From Pseudomonadota bacterium (GTDB lineage: Bacteria; Pseudomonadota; Gammaproteobacteria; Xanthomonadales; Rhodanobacteraceae): 14,062 nt of DNA. The stretch spans positions 1 to 14,062 of the forward strand of contig JAEYZH010000100.1 in assembly GCA_023430685.1 (NCBI GenBank), in the 5' to 3' direction. Position 1 is the first letter of the stretch, and each line of letters begins with the position of its first letter. The notes under the pieces are model-generated. The model worked only from the letters and a program-made list of their open reading frames with translations. It had not been told where the DNA came from and did not search any database. The position numbers and the translations under genes were made by a program. Shown here piece by piece: positions 1 through 7,826 of the stretch.

Positions 1-2
1 AC

Positions 3-2822
3 ACCGACGCACGCCTCGCCCTGCTCGTGCTGTACGCGCTGGTGCTGTCGCCGCTCGCGCATGCCGTGCTCGTCAACCGTTGCCTGCGCGCATTGCTCGC
101 GGATGCGCGCAGCCGGCGCGCGCGCGCACCCGGCGACGAGGCCGATCCCGACATCGTGCCGGTCACGGTGCCGGTGCTCCCGACCGGCATCAGCCAGCGC
201 GAGCTCGACAGCACGCTGCTGTGCGCGGTGCATTCGATCCAGGTCGACCTGGCGCTCGCCGCGCTCGAGCGCGGCGGCGATCCGAACGCGCTGCCGCCGC
301 CGAGCCAGCGCGACCAGCGCAGCGCGCTGCTGGTCGCGGCGACGCTGCCCGACCTGCGCCTGCTGCGCGCGCTGATCGCGCGCGGCGTCGACGTGAATCG
401 TGCGGTGGGCGGCGTCACGCCGCTCGTCGCAGCGACGCGCGACAGCTACGAAGGTCGTCCCGAGGCCGTCACGACGCTCTTGGCCAACGGCGCCGACCCG
501 CGTACCGCCGACGCGCAGGGCAATACCCCACTGCACCACGCGGCGCGCGGCGTCGATGCAGGCATCGCCGCCCTGCTCGTCGACGCGGGTGCCGAGGTCG
601 ATGCGGTGAACGCGGCCGGCTGCACGCCGCTCGCGATCGCCTGCGGCAACGCGAACTGGGCCATCGCGGAGTTCCTGCTCGAGCGCCGCGCGCACCCGCA
701 TCCACCCTCGGCGCAACCCGCGATCGTGCACGCCGCGGGCGTCGCCGACGACGACCCGGCGGGGGTCAAGCTGCTGCTGCGCCGGCGCGCGGCAGTCGAT
801 GCGCGCGCCCCGCTCGAGCGCACCGCGCTGATGACGGCCGCGCTCGCGGGCCATGCGCGCATCGTCGAGGCGCTGCTCGCCGCGGGTGCCTCGGTCGACC
901 TTGCCGACGATCGCGGCACCACCGCGCTGATGGAAGCCGCGCGCTCGCGGGTGGTCGCCGCGATCGATGCGATCGGCCGGCGCAAGCCCGAGCTCGACCG
1001 CATCGACGGCAGCGGACGCACCGCGTTGATGATCGCCTGCCAGTCGCGACAGTCCAACGAAGACGCGGTGCGTGCGTTGCTGACGCTCGGCGCCGATCGC
1101 GCCTGCATCGGTGGCGACGGCAAGCGCGCGCTCGACCATGCGGCGAGCGCGGGGCGCTGGCACATCGTCGCGCTGCTCGATCCGGAGTATCCACTGCCGA
1201 GCACGCTCGGCGGCCCCGGCATCGCGGGACAGGAAGCGCATGCGGACCACCTGCTCGATGCACTGCGCTTCGGCCACTGGAACGTCGCGGCGGAATTCGT
1301 CGGCGTGCTCGCGCAGTGGCCGCCCGAGGCGCTCGCGGACCTCTGGCTCGACCTGTCCGATCCCGCGCATGCGGCCGCGCGTGACTGGCTCGCCAATCAC
1401 GGCCTCGATCCGGCCGCGCGCGTCTCCAACGGATCGACCCTGCTCGATGCGCTGGTCGATCGCCTGCCCGCGAGCCGCAGCGCCCTGCGCGAATTGCTCG
1501 CGCGCGGCGCGCCGACCGGCGGCGCAGGCCTGCTCGCGCGCGTGCTCGCGAGGGGCGCCGACCCGAACGACGCGGACATGCGCACGCTCGCGCATGACCT
1601 GCTGCAACGGGGCGCGGACTGGTGCGGCTGCGCCGACCAGCGTCGCAGCGCGCTGCACCTCGCGGTCGCGGTCGGCGACGTCGAGCTGGTGCGCGCCCTG
1701 CTCGATCGCGGCGCGGATCCGAATGCGCGCGATGCGCAAGGTCGCGGCGCGTTGCATCTGGCGGTCGTGCGCGGCGACGCCGTCGCGTTGCCGCTGCTGC
1801 AGGCATTGGTCGCCGCGGGCGCGGATCCGGAACTCGCGACCGCGGTCGGAGAGACGCCACTCGGGCTCGCGCTCGGAGCGAATCCCGCGCATGCGCGCTG
1901 GCTCGGCTGGACCGGCTGGCGCCTGCCGCGCCGCCGGCTGCAACCGTCCGACCTCGTCGCGGCAGCGGCCGCGGGCGACCTCGAAGCGGTCGCGCGCCTG
2001 CTCGAACTCGGCCTGCCGATCGACGCGACCGATGCGCAGGGCGCGACGGCGCTGATCCGCGCGGCAGGCTCCGGCCACGCGGCGCTGGTCGTGCACCTGC
2101 TCGACGCGGGCGCGGACACGCGCTGCATCTCGCGCTCGGGCATGCACTGCCTCGCGGCCGCGGTCGCGGCGCGTCGCGAAGCGGTCGTGCGCACCCTGCT
2201 CGAACGACGCATGCCGGCCGACTTGCCGATCGCGGGTGGCGGCAGCGCGCTGACCCTCGCGGCCGCGCTCGGCGAACCCGCGATCGTCGACGCATTGCTG
2301 GAATCGGGGGCGCGCGCGGACGCGACCGACGAAGCGGGCGTGACGCCGCTGCAGGCGCTCGCGCAGCACGCGTTCGGCGGCGGCGACGGCGCACGCGTGC
2401 GCGCGGTGCTCGACCGCCTGCTCCAGGCCGGTGCGCGCCTCGACGCGTGCAACGACGAGGGCCAGGACGCATTACTCGTGCTGCTCGGCGCGCGCGCGCA
2501 GCCGGGCACCGCGTGCGACGCCGAGCAGATCCGTTCGCTCGCCGAGTACCTGCTGCAACTCGGCGCGAGCGTGCACACGCAGGACCGGCGCGGCGTCGGC
2601 GTGCTGCATGCCTGCGCGCTGCACGGACTGCTCGGTTGCGCGCGCCTGCTCAAGGCGCACGGTGCGAGCATCGATGCGCGGGACGCATTCGGCCGCAGCG
2701 CGGCCGACGTCGCGGCGCTGCTCGGTTATGTCGACGTTGCGGGCGAGCTCGGCCTGGTACAGGCGAGCCGCGTGCCGGGCGTGCGCCAGACGCTGCGCCG
2801 ACCCGCGCGCGCGCCCGACTGA
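3..2822 (+). CDS. Large membrane-anchored ankyrin-repeat protein (5' partial)
   Basis: The frame is open from the first bases. A GTG at 27 is possible, but it falls inside a hydrophobic stretch (about nt 9-80) that looks like the last membrane helix of a longer N-terminal region, so the true start is probably upstream; about 939 residues are visible. After a basic linker come about 20 ankyrin repeats of the form G-x-T-P/A-L-x-x-A ... L-L-x-x-G-A-D/S-x-x-A. They fall in two blocks (nt ~207-1190 and ~1640-2770). Between them lies a stretch of about 150 residues with little repeat signature, containing W-rich and D-rich segments. Ankyrin repeats form protein-binding solenoids, and the visible part is probably cytoplasmic. 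The partner is unknown. The gene ends only 10 nt from the stop of the convergent reductase gene. The ankyrin call is certain, the function is not. Confidence 0.9.
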   Translation, partial: TDARLALLVLYALVLSPLAHAVLVNRCLRALLADARSRRARAPGDEADPDIVPVTVPVLPTGISQRELDSTLLCAVHSIQVDLALAALERGGDPNALPPPSQRDQRSALLVAATLPDLRLLRALIARGVDVNRAVGGVTPLVAATRDSYEGRPEAVTTLLANGADPRTADAQGNTPLHHAARGVDAGIAALLVDAGAEVDAVNAAGCTPLAIACGNANWAIAEFLLERRAHPHPPSAQPAIVHAAGVADDDPAGVKLLLRRRAAVDARAPLERTALMTAALAGHARIVEALLAAGASVDLADDRGTTALMEAARSRVVAAIDAIGRRKPELDRIDGSGRTALMIACQSRQSNEDAVRALLTLGADRACIGGDGKRALDHAASAGRWHIVALLDPEYPLPSTLGGPGIAGQEAHADHLLDALRFGHWNVAAEFVGVLAQWPPEALADLWLDLSDPAHAAARDWLANHGLDPAARVSNGSTLLDALVDRLPASRSALRELLARGAPTGGAGLLARVLARGADPNDADMRTLAHDLLQRGADWCGCADQRRSALHLAVAVGDVELVRALLDRGADPNARDAQGRGALHLAVVRGDAVALPLLQALVAAGADPELATAVGETPLGLALGANPAHARWLGWTGWRLPRRRLQPSDLVAAAAAGDLEAVARLLELGLPIDATDAQGATALIRAAGSGHAALVVHLLDAGADTRCISRSGMHCLAAAVAARREAVVRTLLERRMPADLPIAGGGSALTLAAALGEPAIVDALLESGARADATDEAGVTPLQALAQHAFGGGDGARVRAVLDRLLQAGARLDACNDEGQDALLVLLGARAQPGTACDAEQIRSLAEYLLQLGASVHTQDRRGVGVLHACALHGLLGCARLLKAHGASIDARDAFGRSAADVAALLGYVDVAGELGLVQASRVPGVRQTLRRPARAPD

Positions 2823-2832
2823 GCGCGGCGCG

Positions 2833-3567
2833 TCAGGACTTCATGCGCCGATAGAGCGGCCACGGCAGCGCGCGCACGATCGCCGCGATCAGCGCGAACC
2901 GCCGCGGCAGGTACCAGCTCGCCGAGCCACGTCCGAGCCGTGCGACGACGATGCGCGCGACCGCGCGCGGCTCGACCGCCGCGGCCGGCAGGGGCAGGCC
3001 CCAGGTCAGGTTGGTCGCGAGGAATCCGAGCCGATACAGGTGCACGCGCAGTTCGCCCGGCGCGTGCGCGTGGCGCAGGCTTTCATGCAGCGATTCCAGC
3101 GCGCGCTTGCACGCCGCGTAGACGATGTTGCGGCTGCGCCCGCGTGCGGCCGCGATGCTGCCGAACAGCACGACGACGCCGCGCGCCTCGCGCAGCCGCG
3201 GCAGCAGGCCGTGCACGATCGCGAGCGGTGCGTGCAGGTTGATCGCGACCAGTTCGCCGATGCGCGCGGCGTCGAGCGTGCCGTCGTCGGCCGCGCTCGA
3301 CCACCCGATCGGCAGCAGCAGCGCGTCGAGTGGCCGCGGCATCGCCTCGAGCGACGCCGCGATGCGCGCGGCGGGATCGGCTTCGCGCGCGAGATCGAGC
3401 GCGAGTGCGCGCGCGTCGACGCCATGGCGCAGGCGCAGGTCGGCCGCGACCGCTTCGACGTCACGCGGGTCCGAGGCGACCAGCAGCAGGTCATGGCCGT
3501 TGCGCGCGAGTTCGGCCGCGAGCGCGCGCCCGAGGCCGCTGGACGCGCCGACGACGAGCGCGGTCAC
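2833..3567 (-). CDS. DprE2-like short-chain dehydrogenase/reductase
   Basis: This is a 244-residue Rossmann-fold SDR. The cofactor loop G-A-S-S-G-L-G is at residues 7-13, with N110, catalytic S137 (FGS), and the Tyr/Lys pair Y150-x-x-x-K154. The 'RLGFLATNLT' segment near residue 180 and a hydrophobic/basic tail ending L-P-W-P-L-Y-R-R resemble DprE2. DprE2 reduces the 2-keto intermediate made by DprE1 to give polyprenyl-phosphoryl-arabinofuranose. The GTG start at 3567 overlaps the DprE1-like stop (GTGA, 3567-3564), so the two are almost certainly translationally coupled, which supports the assignment over a generic SDR. The usual NNAG motif is degenerate here (L-P-I-G). Length is near the family norm. 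The exact lipid-sugar substrate is inferred from the partner. Confidence 0.85.
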   Translation of the reverse strand: MTALVVGASSGLGRALAAELARNGHDLLLVASDPRDVEAVAADLRLRHGVDARALALDLAREADPAARIAASLEAMPRPLDALLLPIGWSSAADDGTLDAARIGELVAINLHAPLAIVHGLLPRLREARGVVVLFGSIAAARGRSRNIVYAACKRALESLHESLRHAHAPGELRVHLYRLGFLATNLTWGLPLPAAAVEPRAVARIVVARLGRGSASWYLPRRFALIAAIVRALPWPLYRRMKS

Positions 3568-4925
3568 AGGCGCAACCTGCGCGACAGTTCGGAGCGGTAG
3601 ACGCCGGCGCGGTCGTGCCCGCGCAAGCGCGCGCGCGCTTCCTCGAAGCCCGCGATCGCGGCGCGCACCGCATCGGCGTCGAGACTCGAATCCTTGACCA
3701 GGTTCGGCCTTCCGCCGTGCGCGGTCGCGATCGCCGCGAGTGTCTCGAGGAACGCGCGCTGGCCGGATTCCGTCGGCGCTGGCAGGTGCAGCGCGAGCGC
3801 GATGCCGCTGCCGTCGAAGCGAAGATCGGTCGCTTCGCCCGCGAACAGCTTGCTCGCGACCAGCGCGATCCGCGGTTGCGCGCGCGCGACCGCGTCGGCC
3901 AGCGCCGCCGCGAACGGTTCGAAGCGCGCGTGTGGCAGCAGCCACTGCGCCTCGACCATGCCCGCGCGGCCATGGCCCGCGAAATAGGTGCGCGCATCGT
4001 TGAGCGGGAACAGCGCGTCGAGCAGTGCGAGCGGCGCCTGCCCGGCGCGGCACCAGCGCCATTGCAGCCAGCCGTTGGCGAGCGCGATACCGGCGCGGTT
4101 CCAGAGCGCGAACGGCAGCGGCGCGATGCGGTCGGGCAGGTCGCGCACGCGCGGCCGCGCACGCCCGCCGCCGACATCCGGGCCGTCGACCGCACCGTCG
4201 CTCGCGAGGCCGATGCGGATCACGCCGCGGCCGAACTGCGTGGCACGACCGTCGTGCCATCCGTACAGCACCGGCGCATTGCCGGCTTCGCGCAGCACGC
4301 GCGCGGCTTCGGACAGGTTCGCCACCGGCACGCGCCGCAGCACCAGTGCCGCGGGCGGTCGCGCGAGCCGCAGCGTCGCGTGCACGATCGTGCCGGTGAG
4401 CCCGAAGCCCGCGAAGCTCGCCTCGAACAGTCGCGCTTCGCGCGTGCGGTCGGCGACCAGGATGCCGCGGCCGGGTCGATGCAGCGCGAACGACTCCACC
4501 CATGCGCGGAAGGTGCCGTCACGCGCGGGATTCTTGCCGTGAACGTCGGCGGCGATGCAGCCGCCGATGCTCGCGCGCGGATGGCCCGGCGTCACCGGCA
4601 GGTACCAGCCGTGCGCGAGCGCGAAGCGCTGCACGTCGCCGACGCGCGCGCCGGCTTCGACCACGAGCCGGCCGTGTTCCGCATCGAAGCCGAGCAGCCG
4701 ATCGAATGCCGAGAGCTGCTGGGTCGTCGCGCCATCACCGAAACTCGCGGCGACGTACGACACGCCGCCACCGCGCGCGATGCGCGGTTCGTCCGCGCGC
4801 AGCGCATCGAGCAGGCGATAGCGGTCGGGATGCTGCACCTCGCACGCGGCGCGGAACTGGCGGTCGAAGCTCTCGAGCTCCACGCGCGCGATCGCGTGCC
4901 CGCGCGCGCCGCTCGCGCGCGTCAT
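3564..4925 (-). CDS. DprE1-like FAD-linked oxidase (polyprenyl-phosphoryl ribose 2'-oxidase family)
   Basis: This is a 453-residue VAO/PCMH-type FAD protein from the ATG at 4925; a TTG at 4979 would add 18 residues, and neither start has a clear Shine-Dalgarno. FAD-binding segments are visible: A-R-G-G-G-V-S-Y (about residues 50-57), the hallmark S-I-G-G-C-I-A-A-D-V-H-G-K-N (about 119-132), and F-G-L-T-G-T-I (about 174-180). The C-terminal half carries V-K-D-S-S near residue 411, matching the KDS(R) site of DprE1. The family oxidises the ribose 2'-hydroxyl of a polyprenyl-phosphoryl-ribose, the first half of the epimerisation finished by the coupled DprE2-like gene. By motif alignment, the position of the inhibitor-reactive Cys387 of mycobacterial DprE1 is Ala378 here. 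Acting at the cytoplasmic membrane is known of the family. The substrate in this organism is inferred. Confidence 0.85.
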   Translation of the reverse strand: MTRASGARGHAIARVELESFDRQFRAACEVQHPDRYRLLDALRADEPRIARGGGVSYVAASFGDGATTQQLSAFDRLLGFDAEHGRLVVEAGARVGDVQRFALAHGWYLPVTPGHPRASIGGCIAADVHGKNPARDGTFRAWVESFALHRPGRGILVADRTREARLFEASFAGFGLTGTIVHATLRLARPPAALVLRRVPVANLSEAARVLREAGNAPVLYGWHDGRATQFGRGVIRIGLASDGAVDGPDVGGGRARPRVRDLPDRIAPLPFALWNRAGIALANGWLQWRWCRAGQAPLALLDALFPLNDARTYFAGHGRAGMVEAQWLLPHARFEPFAAALADAVARAQPRIALVASKLFAGEATDLRFDGSGIALALHLPAPTESGQRAFLETLAAIATAHGGRPNLVKDSSLDADAVRAAIAGFEEARARLRGHDRAGVYRSELSRRLRL

Positions 4926-5079
4926 CGCGGACGGACCGCGCAGGCGGCAGCGGCCCGCGGCATCGCGCGCGCGCTGCAACGCGGTCGGGTCAGGCCCGCG
5001 CGCACTTCCGTCGTCGTCGCGCGCGGGCCGGCGTGCAGGAGGCTCTGGTGTGCCACGCGTGCTCCATCGAGTCGCGCCG

Positions 5080-5085
5080 ATTATG
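5080..5085 (-). promoter_or_regulatory. Putative -10 element for the dprE1-like/dprE2-like unit
   Basis: Read on the minus strand this is CATAAT, five of six matches to TATAAT and an A/T island in very GC-rich sequence. A 17-bp spacer puts the -35 position at 5103-5108, where there is no good consensus but where the arm of a perfect palindrome begins. Transcription would start near 5073 and leave a leader of about 150 nt before the ATG at 4925. This is by inspection only. Confidence 0.35.
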
Positions 5086-5102
5086 GCATGCGGGGGCGGA
5101 CA

Positions 5103-5125
5103 CGACCGCGCGAAGCGCGCGGTCG
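5103..5125. promoter_or_regulatory. Perfect 10-bp inverted repeat (hairpin or operator candidate)
   Basis: CGACCGCGCG at 5103-5112 and CGCGCGGTCG at 5116-5125 are exact reverse complements separated by AAG. The repeat lies between the divergent dprE1-like gene and the small plus-strand gene, and covers the -35 position of the putative minus-strand promoter. It could be an operator, or a hairpin at the 5' end of a plus-strand transcript. No T-tract follows on either side, so a classic terminator is unlikely. Shorter perfect palindromes follow at 5141-5148, 5146-5155 and 5187-5196; short palindromes are common at this base composition. Confidence 0.4.
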
Positions 5126-5215
5126 CAGCCGCTGAGATGCGTGCGCACGATCGTGGCCGGGCCCACGCGACGCGGCTTCAAGTACGTCGCATGCGATCCA
5201 CTCACGGAGCCCTCC

Positions 5216-5602
5216 ATGTTCGTCGCCGATCTCGTCGTTCCGCCACCCTCGCCACGCGCCCCCTCGCGTGCATCGTTCGCATCCGCGCCACGGCCCGCGG
5301 CGCCGCACGCGGCACCGTTCGCGTTGCCCGGCCTGCTCGGCTGGCTCGGCTGCGGCAGCCTCGCGCTCGCCCTGCTGCCGGCTTCACCCGCGCGCGTCGA
5401 GCTCGGCGCAACGCTGCCGTTCTGGCTCGTCGGCGCGCCCTTGCTGAATCTCGCGTGGTTGCTGCGGCGTCCGGTCGCCAGCGCCTGCGTGCGGGTTGCC
5501 AAACGCCTGCACGCGCAGGCGCGCAGTCAGCGAAGGGGCGCGCGGCGCGTGCCGCCGCGCGCCTCCGCCTCGAGCCAGCCGCGCAGGTCGAGCATCGCGT
5601 AG
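5216..5602 (+). CDS. Probable small two-helix membrane protein
   Basis: The predicted protein has 128 residues, starting at an ATG preceded by GGAG about 6 nt upstream. The N-terminal 35 residues are rich in Pro, Ala and Ser. Two hydrophobic segments follow (about residues 37-55, with L-P-G-L-L-G-W-L-G, and 64-83, with L-P-F-W-L-V-G-A-P), then a strongly basic tail. The alternation of hydrophobic segments and charged ends is unlike the arginine-rich noise of wrong-frame reading in this sequence, which is the main reason for calling it. The last ~25 codons (5527-5602) overlap antisense with the end of the convergent polytopic membrane protein gene. I recognise no family and propose no function. 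It could be a spurious reading frame. Confidence 0.55.
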   Translation: MFVADLVVPPPSPRAPSRASFASAPRPAAPHAAPFALPGLLGWLGCGSLALALLPASPARVELGATLPFWLVGAPLLNLAWLLRRPVASACVRVAKRLHAQARSQRRGARRVPPRASASSQPRRSSIA

Positions 5603-7755
5603 TCGCGGTCTTCGATGCGTTCCACCGCGGGTAGCGCCTCGAGCAGGCGCCATGCTGCGCGCACCGCGGGCGCCACCTCGTGATCGGACTCGCGCGCGCC
5701 AGGCAGTGGCAGGATCAGGAAGCGGATCGACTGCGCGCGCAGGAAGCCGATGAACGCGTCGCGATCGGCCAGGTACTCCGGTCGCGAGAACGCGATCGTC
5801 GCGAGGTGTTCGAAGCGACCCGGCAGCCAGAAGCTCGCGGGCTCGCGCGCGTAACCCACGCTGCGCGCCGAATCGGGTTCGGCCTGCAGGCGCGTCCCGA
5901 TCGCGCCGAGGCCGGCCGCCGCGAGTACGCCGGGCCGTTGCTTGCGCAGGCCTTTCCAGTTGCGCCCGAGATCGAAGTCGAATGCGCGCGTGCCCGGCGT
6001 CCACCCGCCACTGATGAAGGCGTAGCCGGCCTGGAACGCCGCGAATGCCGGCAGGCACGCGAGCGCCGCGATCAGCACGAGCGGTCGCGACGCGCCGGCG
6101 CGGAACAGTGCGACAGCCGACAGCAGGATCGCGGGCAGCAACGCATAGAGGAAATAGTTTCCGTCGCTGCCGCGCGCGTGGTAGCGCACGCCGATCGCGA
6201 GTACCGCACCGGTCGTCGCGAGTGCCAGCAGCAGCCAGTGCAGCGCGACATCGTCCCGCGGCGGCCGCGCCGGGTCCCGGCGCGCGGCCAGCCGCAGCGC
6301 GAGCGCAACGAGCGCAGCCCACAGCCACGCGTTGCCGGTCCATCCGACCACGATGTGCGGCATCCGTTGCGGGCGGAACCACCAGTCGAGCAGCAGCATC
6401 GGAATGTCGCTCCAGACCTGCGGATAGGTCCATTCGAGCGTGCCCGCGGGTTCGGCCAGTTCGAAACCGAGCCGGGTCCAGAGCGTGAACAACGGGTCCG
6501 GGCCGATCGTCGGCATGCCCGTGAGCCACCAGGTGCGCGCGGTGACCAGCGCGGCGACCGCGAGCGCCGCCACGCAGGCCGCGATCGCGAGGCGCGTCTC
6601 GCGCAGGTCGATCGCGGCGGCCGGCGCGGTGCCGCGAAGACGCCATGCCGCCACGAGCGTGGCGAGCACGAGCACCCCGACATACGGAATCGCGGTGAGC
6701 TTGGCGAGGCAGGCGAGCGTCGCGCAGGCCAGCATCCAGGCGGCGTCGCGCAGTGCGAGCGTGCGTGTGAACGCGGCCGCGGCGAGCGTCGCGAGCAGGA
6801 CGAACAGCAGCGCGGCCACATCGGGCTTGGGGGTCGTCGCATTCGCGAGCGCGGGCAATGTCGCGACCAGCAGCAGCACGGGCATGCGCGCGCGCGCGGG
6901 CAGGCCGAGGCGCGCGGCGAGCACGCCGCTGGCGAGCAACACGAGCACGTACAGCCAGATCGTGATGCCGGAGACCACGCTCGCGTCGCCGATGCCTGCC
7001 ATCGGCAGCGTGAAGAGCTCGTGGAGCTTCGGGAAATAGTGAACGGGCGACACCAGCCCGAGCGGTTCGAAGATCGTGGAGCCCGGGACCAGCACGCTCT
7101 CCGCGCGCAGGCCGTACCAGAGCGAGTCGTGGCCGAACGCGACCTTGCTGCGTGCGTACAGCACGGCGAACCAGGTCGCGAACACCGCGTACCAGGCGCG
7201 GTCCGGCGCTGCGGCAGCGTGCAGGCTTCGCCACGCGTACACGACGAACGGCGCGTGGCCGCCGAACGCCGCCGGCAGCGCGAGCAGCAGCGTCAGCGCA
7301 CGCAGCGCGCCGATCGAGCCCGCACCACAGGCCGAAGCGCTCCACGCGAGCAGGCTCCATGCGAGGAATCCGAGCGTGAACGCGTGCAGGTAGGCCGCGG
7401 CATCGGTCGGTGGCGACAGACCGAAGCGGCGCCGGATGAACGCGCCGAGGCCGATGATGACCTCGATGTACAAGAGGTCCAGCAGCAGCGGGATGTCGAC
7501 CGCATGGCGGCGCAGGTAGAGCGCGAATGCGAGCGCCGGCAACACGAGCAGCCATCGGTTGCGCGGCGCGAATGCGAACACGGCCGCCGCGATCGCCGCG
7601 ACCACTGCGGCCTCGACTGCGCCCTGCCAGGCGGCGGGTTGCTGCATGTGCCACGAAAACGGCCCGCGAGCGAGCAGCTGCCACGCGGGTACGACGATGA
7701 AGGCCGTGGCGGACAGCAGGAGGACCGCGACGGCAGCGAGCGTCGTGCGTGTCAT
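5527..7755 (-). CDS. Polytopic inner-membrane protein, candidate GT-C-type glycosyltransferase
   Basis: The protein has 742 residues, with an ATG start at 7755 preceded by a GGAAAG purine tract. Roughly a dozen hydrophobic helices fill residues 5 to ~590. A ~150-residue soluble C-terminal domain follows, probably periplasmic, rich in aromatic and charged residues. An H-D-S-L-W-Y loop (Asp210) after an early helix, a K-P-D motif (310-312) opening one helix and A-K-L-T (351-354) in a later one recall GT-C enzymes of the ArnT/PMT type, which use polyprenyl-linked sugars. That placement is tentative and no acceptor can be named. The gene lies 71 nt downstream of the RimK-like gene on the same strand, and about 0.6 kb from the DprE1-like gene, separated by the small opposite-strand gene. 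Other possibilities are an O-antigen-ligase-like protein or an uncharacterised membrane family. Confidence 0.75.
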   Translation of the reverse strand: MTRTTLAAVAVLLLSATAFIVVPAWQLLARGPFSWHMQQPAAWQGAVEAAVVAAIAAAVFAFAPRNRWLLVLPALAFALYLRRHAVDIPLLLDLLYIEVIIGLGAFIRRRFGLSPPTDAAAYLHAFTLGFLAWSLLAWSASACGAGSIGALRALTLLLALPAAFGGHAPFVVYAWRSLHAAAAPDRAWYAVFATWFAVLYARSKVAFGHDSLWYGLRAESVLVPGSTIFEPLGLVSPVHYFPKLHELFTLPMAGIGDASVVSGITIWLYVLVLLASGVLAARLGLPARARMPVLLLVATLPALANATTPKPDVAALLFVLLATLAAAAFTRTLALRDAAWMLACATLACLAKLTAIPYVGVLVLATLVAAWRLRGTAPAAAIDLRETRLAIAACVAALAVAALVTARTWWLTGMPTIGPDPLFTLWTRLGFELAEPAGTLEWTYPQVWSDIPMLLLDWWFRPQRMPHIVVGWTGNAWLWAALVALALRLAARRDPARPPRDDVALHWLLLALATTGAVLAIGVRYHARGSDGNYFLYALLPAILLSAVALFRAGASRPLVLIAALACLPAFAAFQAGYAFISGGWTPGTRAFDFDLGRNWKGLRKQRPGVLAAAGLGAIGTRLQAEPDSARSVGYAREPASFWLPGRFEHLATIAFSRPEYLADRDAFIGFLRAQSIRFLILPLPGARESDHEVAPAVRAAWRLLEALPAVERIEDRDYAMLDLRGWLEAEARGGTRRAPLR

Positions 7756-7826
7756 TCTTCGCTTTCCGAGAACGCGCAGGGGGCGTGCAGTCTAGACGAA
7801 GGTGGCGTCGGTTTCGTTGCGCGCGT

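Noticed and set aside
4990..5067. Short minus-strand frame of 25 codons just upstream of the dprE1-like start, which could be a leader peptide
   Set aside because: It has no ribosome-binding site, its product is Arg-rich noise, and nothing suggests attenuation.
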